Source: an uncultured Opitutia bacterium
GTDB lineage: Bacteria > Verrucomicrobiota > Verrucomicrobiia > Opitutales > UBA953
Assembly: GCA_903921665.1 (NCBI GenBank)
Contig: CAIXQT010000169.1
Location: forward strand, 1-8,741
Direction of reading: 5' to 3'
DNA length: 8,741 nucleotides
The position numbers and the translations under genes were made by a program. Position 1 is the first letter of the stretch; every line of letters begins with the position of its first letter. A model generated the notes under the pieces. That model searched no databases. It was not told where the DNA came from and saw nothing but the letters and a program-made list of their open reading frames with translations. Positions 7,801-8,741 of this stretch are shown piece after piece.

Positions 7801-7915
7801 GACCCTGCCCATCTCGCTCATGCCGGAAGGACTCCTGCAGGCCTTCACGCCTGAGCAGCAGCGCGACCTCCTCGCCTACCTCATGGGCAATTCCCAGGTC
7901 CCTCTGGCGAAGTAA
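4859..7915 (+). CDS. Exported PVC-type propeller protein with C-terminal heme-binding domain
   Basis: This 1018-residue protein has the layout of the PVC-superphylum family often annotated as membrane-bound dehydrogenase/heme-binding protein. Residues 1-17 look like a signal peptide (short MFARS, hydrophobic LALVLGAAAFA), so it should be periplasmic or cell-surface. Residues about 45-400 resemble a sorbosone/glucose-dehydrogenase-like beta-propeller, with a DTDHDGKFD acidic loop at 101-109 that could bind calcium, VWAVCPPNL at 131-139 and the family block GGGHAHVGMMIYQGDNWP near 306-323. Residues about 430-870 are helical and repeat-like, probably HEAT-type. The C-terminal domain has the heme site C893-x-x-C896-H897, GPDLTGSGRHDL after it, and M988 in SLMPEGL as a possible axial ligand. 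Such proteins are thought to couple carbohydrate or alcohol oxidation to electron transfer; the substrate here is unknown. The start is supported by AAGGTGG 10 nt upstream and the signal peptide. It is on the ebo strand but need not be in that operon. Confidence 0.85.
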   Translation: MFARSLALVLGAAAFAAPFPEPHNNQKETIPLLKPADALTKLHLPEGFKATLFAAEPDVRQPIALCWDERGRLWIAENYTYSDGKERYDLNLRDRILILEDTDHDGKFDKRTVFTDEVQMLTSIERGFGGVWAVCPPNLVFIPMDGDKPAGPAQVILDGFSTTAASRHTFANGLKWGPDGWLYGRVGISSTSWIDVPGVSKEKRLPTAGGLWRYHPVTKVFEPYCHGTTNPWGSDWTKDHELLFINTVIGHGWQGIHGAHLKRMHGEDPYPFIYELIDQQADHYHWDTGKKWNDADGGRGGADSFGGGHAHVGMMIYQGDNWPSQYRDKLMTLNLHGRRVNVEGIERKGSALIMKHQPDILKSDDQWFRGIEISQGPDGAVTILDWSDIGECHDQDGIHRTTGRIFKVSYGDPKQPGVDFAKATPAELVELQRSKNEWLVRMARWELRERAWKGVDLASATSAWEQLASEQDSVLALNAHSTLLALRTVKSGDKPFAAQHAKHYSPAAVLAEQRQDVLARLIERELTEPLVHRNNALAKFAQHTGFIAHREEQEAAILKLAGESRGQRVRLALASALPHLTVSVRALVAQHLLRYDQDATDHNLPLLTWTGIRELPLADLVACAHVSRVPQVTKLIARRIAEGADKQPAALNDLLANAAQMPEGQADIVAGLAEALKGWRKAPKPAAWDKFVASIPTAAVAAQDQARQLNVIFGDGQALDAIRKIALDDSALMEQRRAALLSLIEAKDAQLKAVCEKLIYVRGVNMEAIQGLTQFDQDGVAIRIIGRYMQLYPHERPEAIMALVSRPRFAAHLLKAIEEGKIPKADFGPSAVRQVRAFNDAKLNEQLSKVWGETRETSADKLKLVAELKARHTADFLAKADQSKGRALYAALCGQCHKLYGEGGALGPDLTGSGRHDLNYLLENIVDPSAVVDAAYYLNSITLKDGRVLSGIVGAQSERTLTLRSVGQETVIDKQDITKRETLPISLMPEGLLQAFTPEQQRDLLAYLMGNSQVPLAK

Positions 7916-7922
7916 GCCGAAC

Positions 7923-8297
7923 TTAACGGAGTCCGACGAGCTCGATGGCGTCGCCGTTCCGGCGGAGCACGATGACGCAGCCTTCGCCGGCCTGCTTCGC
8001 GATCCTCAGCGTACGGGGCACGCGCACGAACCGGGTGTGGTAGCTGGTCCCGTATCGCCCGAGGCCGAGGCCGCCTTGGCCGATCTGGCTGCTTTCATGT
8101 ATGACCAGCTCCCAAGGTCCGTCGACGCCCTCGGGCCAGGTCTTGGGGATATGGGTGAACTCATAGGAAGCGAGGCCTTGCCGGCGCATCTCGTGCGTGG
8201 CGGCTTCGATCTCAAACGCCGCCCGGGTGGCGGCGTCTGTGAGGAAATCGCAGCCGGGGGTCACTACGAGCAGCAGCAGGCAGAGGAAAGCACGCAT
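7923..8297 (-). CDS. Probable small lipoprotein of unknown function
   Basis: This 124-residue protein starts with a typical signal sequence, MRAF followed by the hydrophobic LCLLLLVVTP, then G15-C16, which resembles a lipoprotein cleavage site (T13 at position -3 is not the usual leucine, so the lipobox is imperfect). The mature part begins DFLTDAATRAAFEIEAATHEM, likely a helix, followed by mixed sequence with ASYEFTHIPKTWPEG, ELVIHESSQ, a glycine-rich GQGGLGLGRYGTSYHTRFVRVPRTL and a beta-rich end VIVLRRNGDAIELVGL. I do not recognise a family. It begins 20 nt after the stop of a 39-codon gene on the same strand and is likely in one operon with it and the desaturase. No Shine-Dalgarno sequence is visible. 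It converges on the heme protein gene with 7 nt between stops. The opposite-strand open frame lacks such protein-like features, which supports this strand. Confidence 0.7.
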   Translation of the reverse strand: MRAFLCLLLLVVTPGCDFLTDAATRAAFEIEAATHEMRRQGLASYEFTHIPKTWPEGVDGPWELVIHESSQIGQGGLGLGRYGTSYHTRFVRVPRTLRIAKQAGEGCVIVLRRNGDAIELVGLR

Positions 8298-8317
8298 GGC
8301 GAAGTGGCTGCAGGGTG

Positions 8318-8437
8318 TCAGGGCCGGCCCATCAGGCCGATGAATAAAAGCAGACCGAGCAGGAACTCGCCGACGGCCTTGATCGGTTCGGGTACGGACG
8401 CGTAGACGGCGAGGGTGGTGAGGACGTGGATGATCAT
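8318..8437 (-). CDS. 39-residue putative membrane peptide
   Basis: A short open frame read from the ATG at 8437 to the TGA at 8318-8320 encodes 39 residues. It starts MIIHVLTTLAVYASVPEP and ends with a strongly hydrophobic stretch, GEFLLGLLLFIGLMGRP, so one clear transmembrane helix (about residues 24-36) and a weaker hydrophobic start (1-14) are predicted. It fits between the desaturase stop (28 nt upstream) and the lipoprotein start (20 nt downstream) on the same strand, and it accounts for otherwise empty sequence. No ribosome site is visible before the ATG, but that is common in this window. No family is recognised. It could be a small accessory membrane protein of the neighbouring lipid gene, or a chance frame; the hydrophobic composition and position argue for a real gene. 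Confidence 0.5.
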   Translation of the reverse strand: MIIHVLTTLAVYASVPEPIKAVGEFLLGLLLFIGLMGRP

Positions 8438-8465
8438 GGCGGGTTGGGATGGAATGGGACTTGGG

Positions 8466-8741
8466 TCAGCGGACGCCTTCGGGTTCGGCGTCGAGGTCCG
8501 CGGGCACGTCGACCGGACGGCTGGGTCGACGGTAGCCGGCGATCCAGACGGGCGCCGGGCCTTCGCCGCGGTTCGAGGTGTCTTGGCGATGCGTCGCGCC
8601 GGTCAGCGTCTCGATGACCGACTCCAGGCAGTCCCAGAAGCGCACGGCCTCCAGGGCCGGGTTCACCAGATTGGTGATCGGACAGTAGTAGGTGTTCTTG
8701 GGGTCGGTGTGGTGGACGGCGTGCTGGCGCGGCGTCAGCAG
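8466..8741 (-). CDS. CarF/TMEM189-type lipid desaturase, C-terminal part (cut by window edge)
   Basis: The frame runs in from the right edge and shows the last 91 residues. The visible start LLTPRQHAVHHTDPKNTYYC carries an HxxHH metal box at visible residues 7-11, followed by PITNLVNPALEAVRFWDCLE and VIETLTGATHRQD. This closely follows the end of the lipid desaturase domain of CarF (Myxococcus) and TMEM189/PEDS1 (animals), where a His-rich HxxHH, a TxYC motif, an LNP-type motif, FWxxLE and a TGxxPR-type end occur in this order. These membrane di-iron enzymes form the vinyl-ether bond of plasmalogens; plant FAD4 is in the same family but makes a trans double bond in phosphatidylglycerol acyl chains. 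The upstream transmembrane part and other histidines lie outside the window. About 40 extra residues rich in proline and charge follow the domain. The GTG at 8666 is internal, not a start, because the conserved motif lies upstream of it. It likely heads an operon with the two small genes to its left. Confidence 0.82.
   Translation of the reverse strand: MLTPRQHAVHHTDPKNTYYCPITNLVNPALEAVRFWDCLESVIETLTGATHRQDTSNRGEGPAPVWIAGYRRPSRPVDVPADLDAEPEGVR

Noticed and set aside
8037..8405. 122-codon plus-strand frame opposite the lipoprotein gene
   Set aside because: It would overlap both the lipoprotein and the 39-residue peptide genes. The minus-strand product has a signal sequence and sensible operon spacing, while this one has no such features.
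8426..8617. 63-codon plus-strand frame opposite the desaturase tail
   Set aside because: The minus-strand frame carries clear desaturase-family motifs; this one is arginine-rich and featureless.

Overview
The window is GC-rich and densely coded. It reads like a chromosomal piece of a Verrucomicrobiota bacterium, perhaps an Opitutae relative. The main clue is the 1018-residue protein at 4859-7915: a secreted beta-propeller, a repeat region and a C-terminal CxxCH heme domain. This architecture is typical of the Planctomycetes-Verrucomicrobia-Chlamydiae (PVC) superphylum. Few starts have clear Shine-Dalgarno sequences. The phylum call is an inference from family knowledge.

Positions 1-4794 (+ strand) hold most of an ebo-type gene cluster in the order eboE, eboC, eboD, eboF. 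These are a TIM-barrel xylose-isomerase-like protein, a UbiA-family membrane prenyltransferase, a 3-dehydroquinate-synthase-like cyclase and an alkaline-phosphatase-fold protein. A gene tail at the left edge may be a further ebo gene such as eboB. Gaps are 5 nt before eboE and 1 nt between eboE and eboC. A 95-nt gap with two small hairpins precedes eboD, and eboD overlaps eboF by 19 nt. Ebo clusters are known from cyanobacteria, where they are needed to move a scytonemin precursor to the periplasm, and from Pseudomonas (edb). The chemistry is unresolved. No biosynthetic cargo genes are visible here, so what this copy handles is open.

Positions 4859-7915 (+) encode the exported propeller/heme protein, preceded by a 64-nt gap. 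Its stop lies 7 nt from the stop of a convergent gene.

Positions 7923-8741 (- strand) look like a second operon read from the right edge leftwards. It contains the C-terminal part of a CarF/TMEM189-type lipid desaturase (plasmalogen-forming family), a previously easy-to-miss 39-residue membrane peptide, and a 124-residue probable lipoprotein of unknown function.

The most interesting content is the rearranged ebo cluster, with an EboF lacking several canonical metal ligands of its fold and an EboD retaining all dehydroquinate-synthase metal ligands, plus the CarF-like gene with its small membrane-protein neighbour. No RNA genes, insertion sequences, CRISPR arrays or long repeats were seen.
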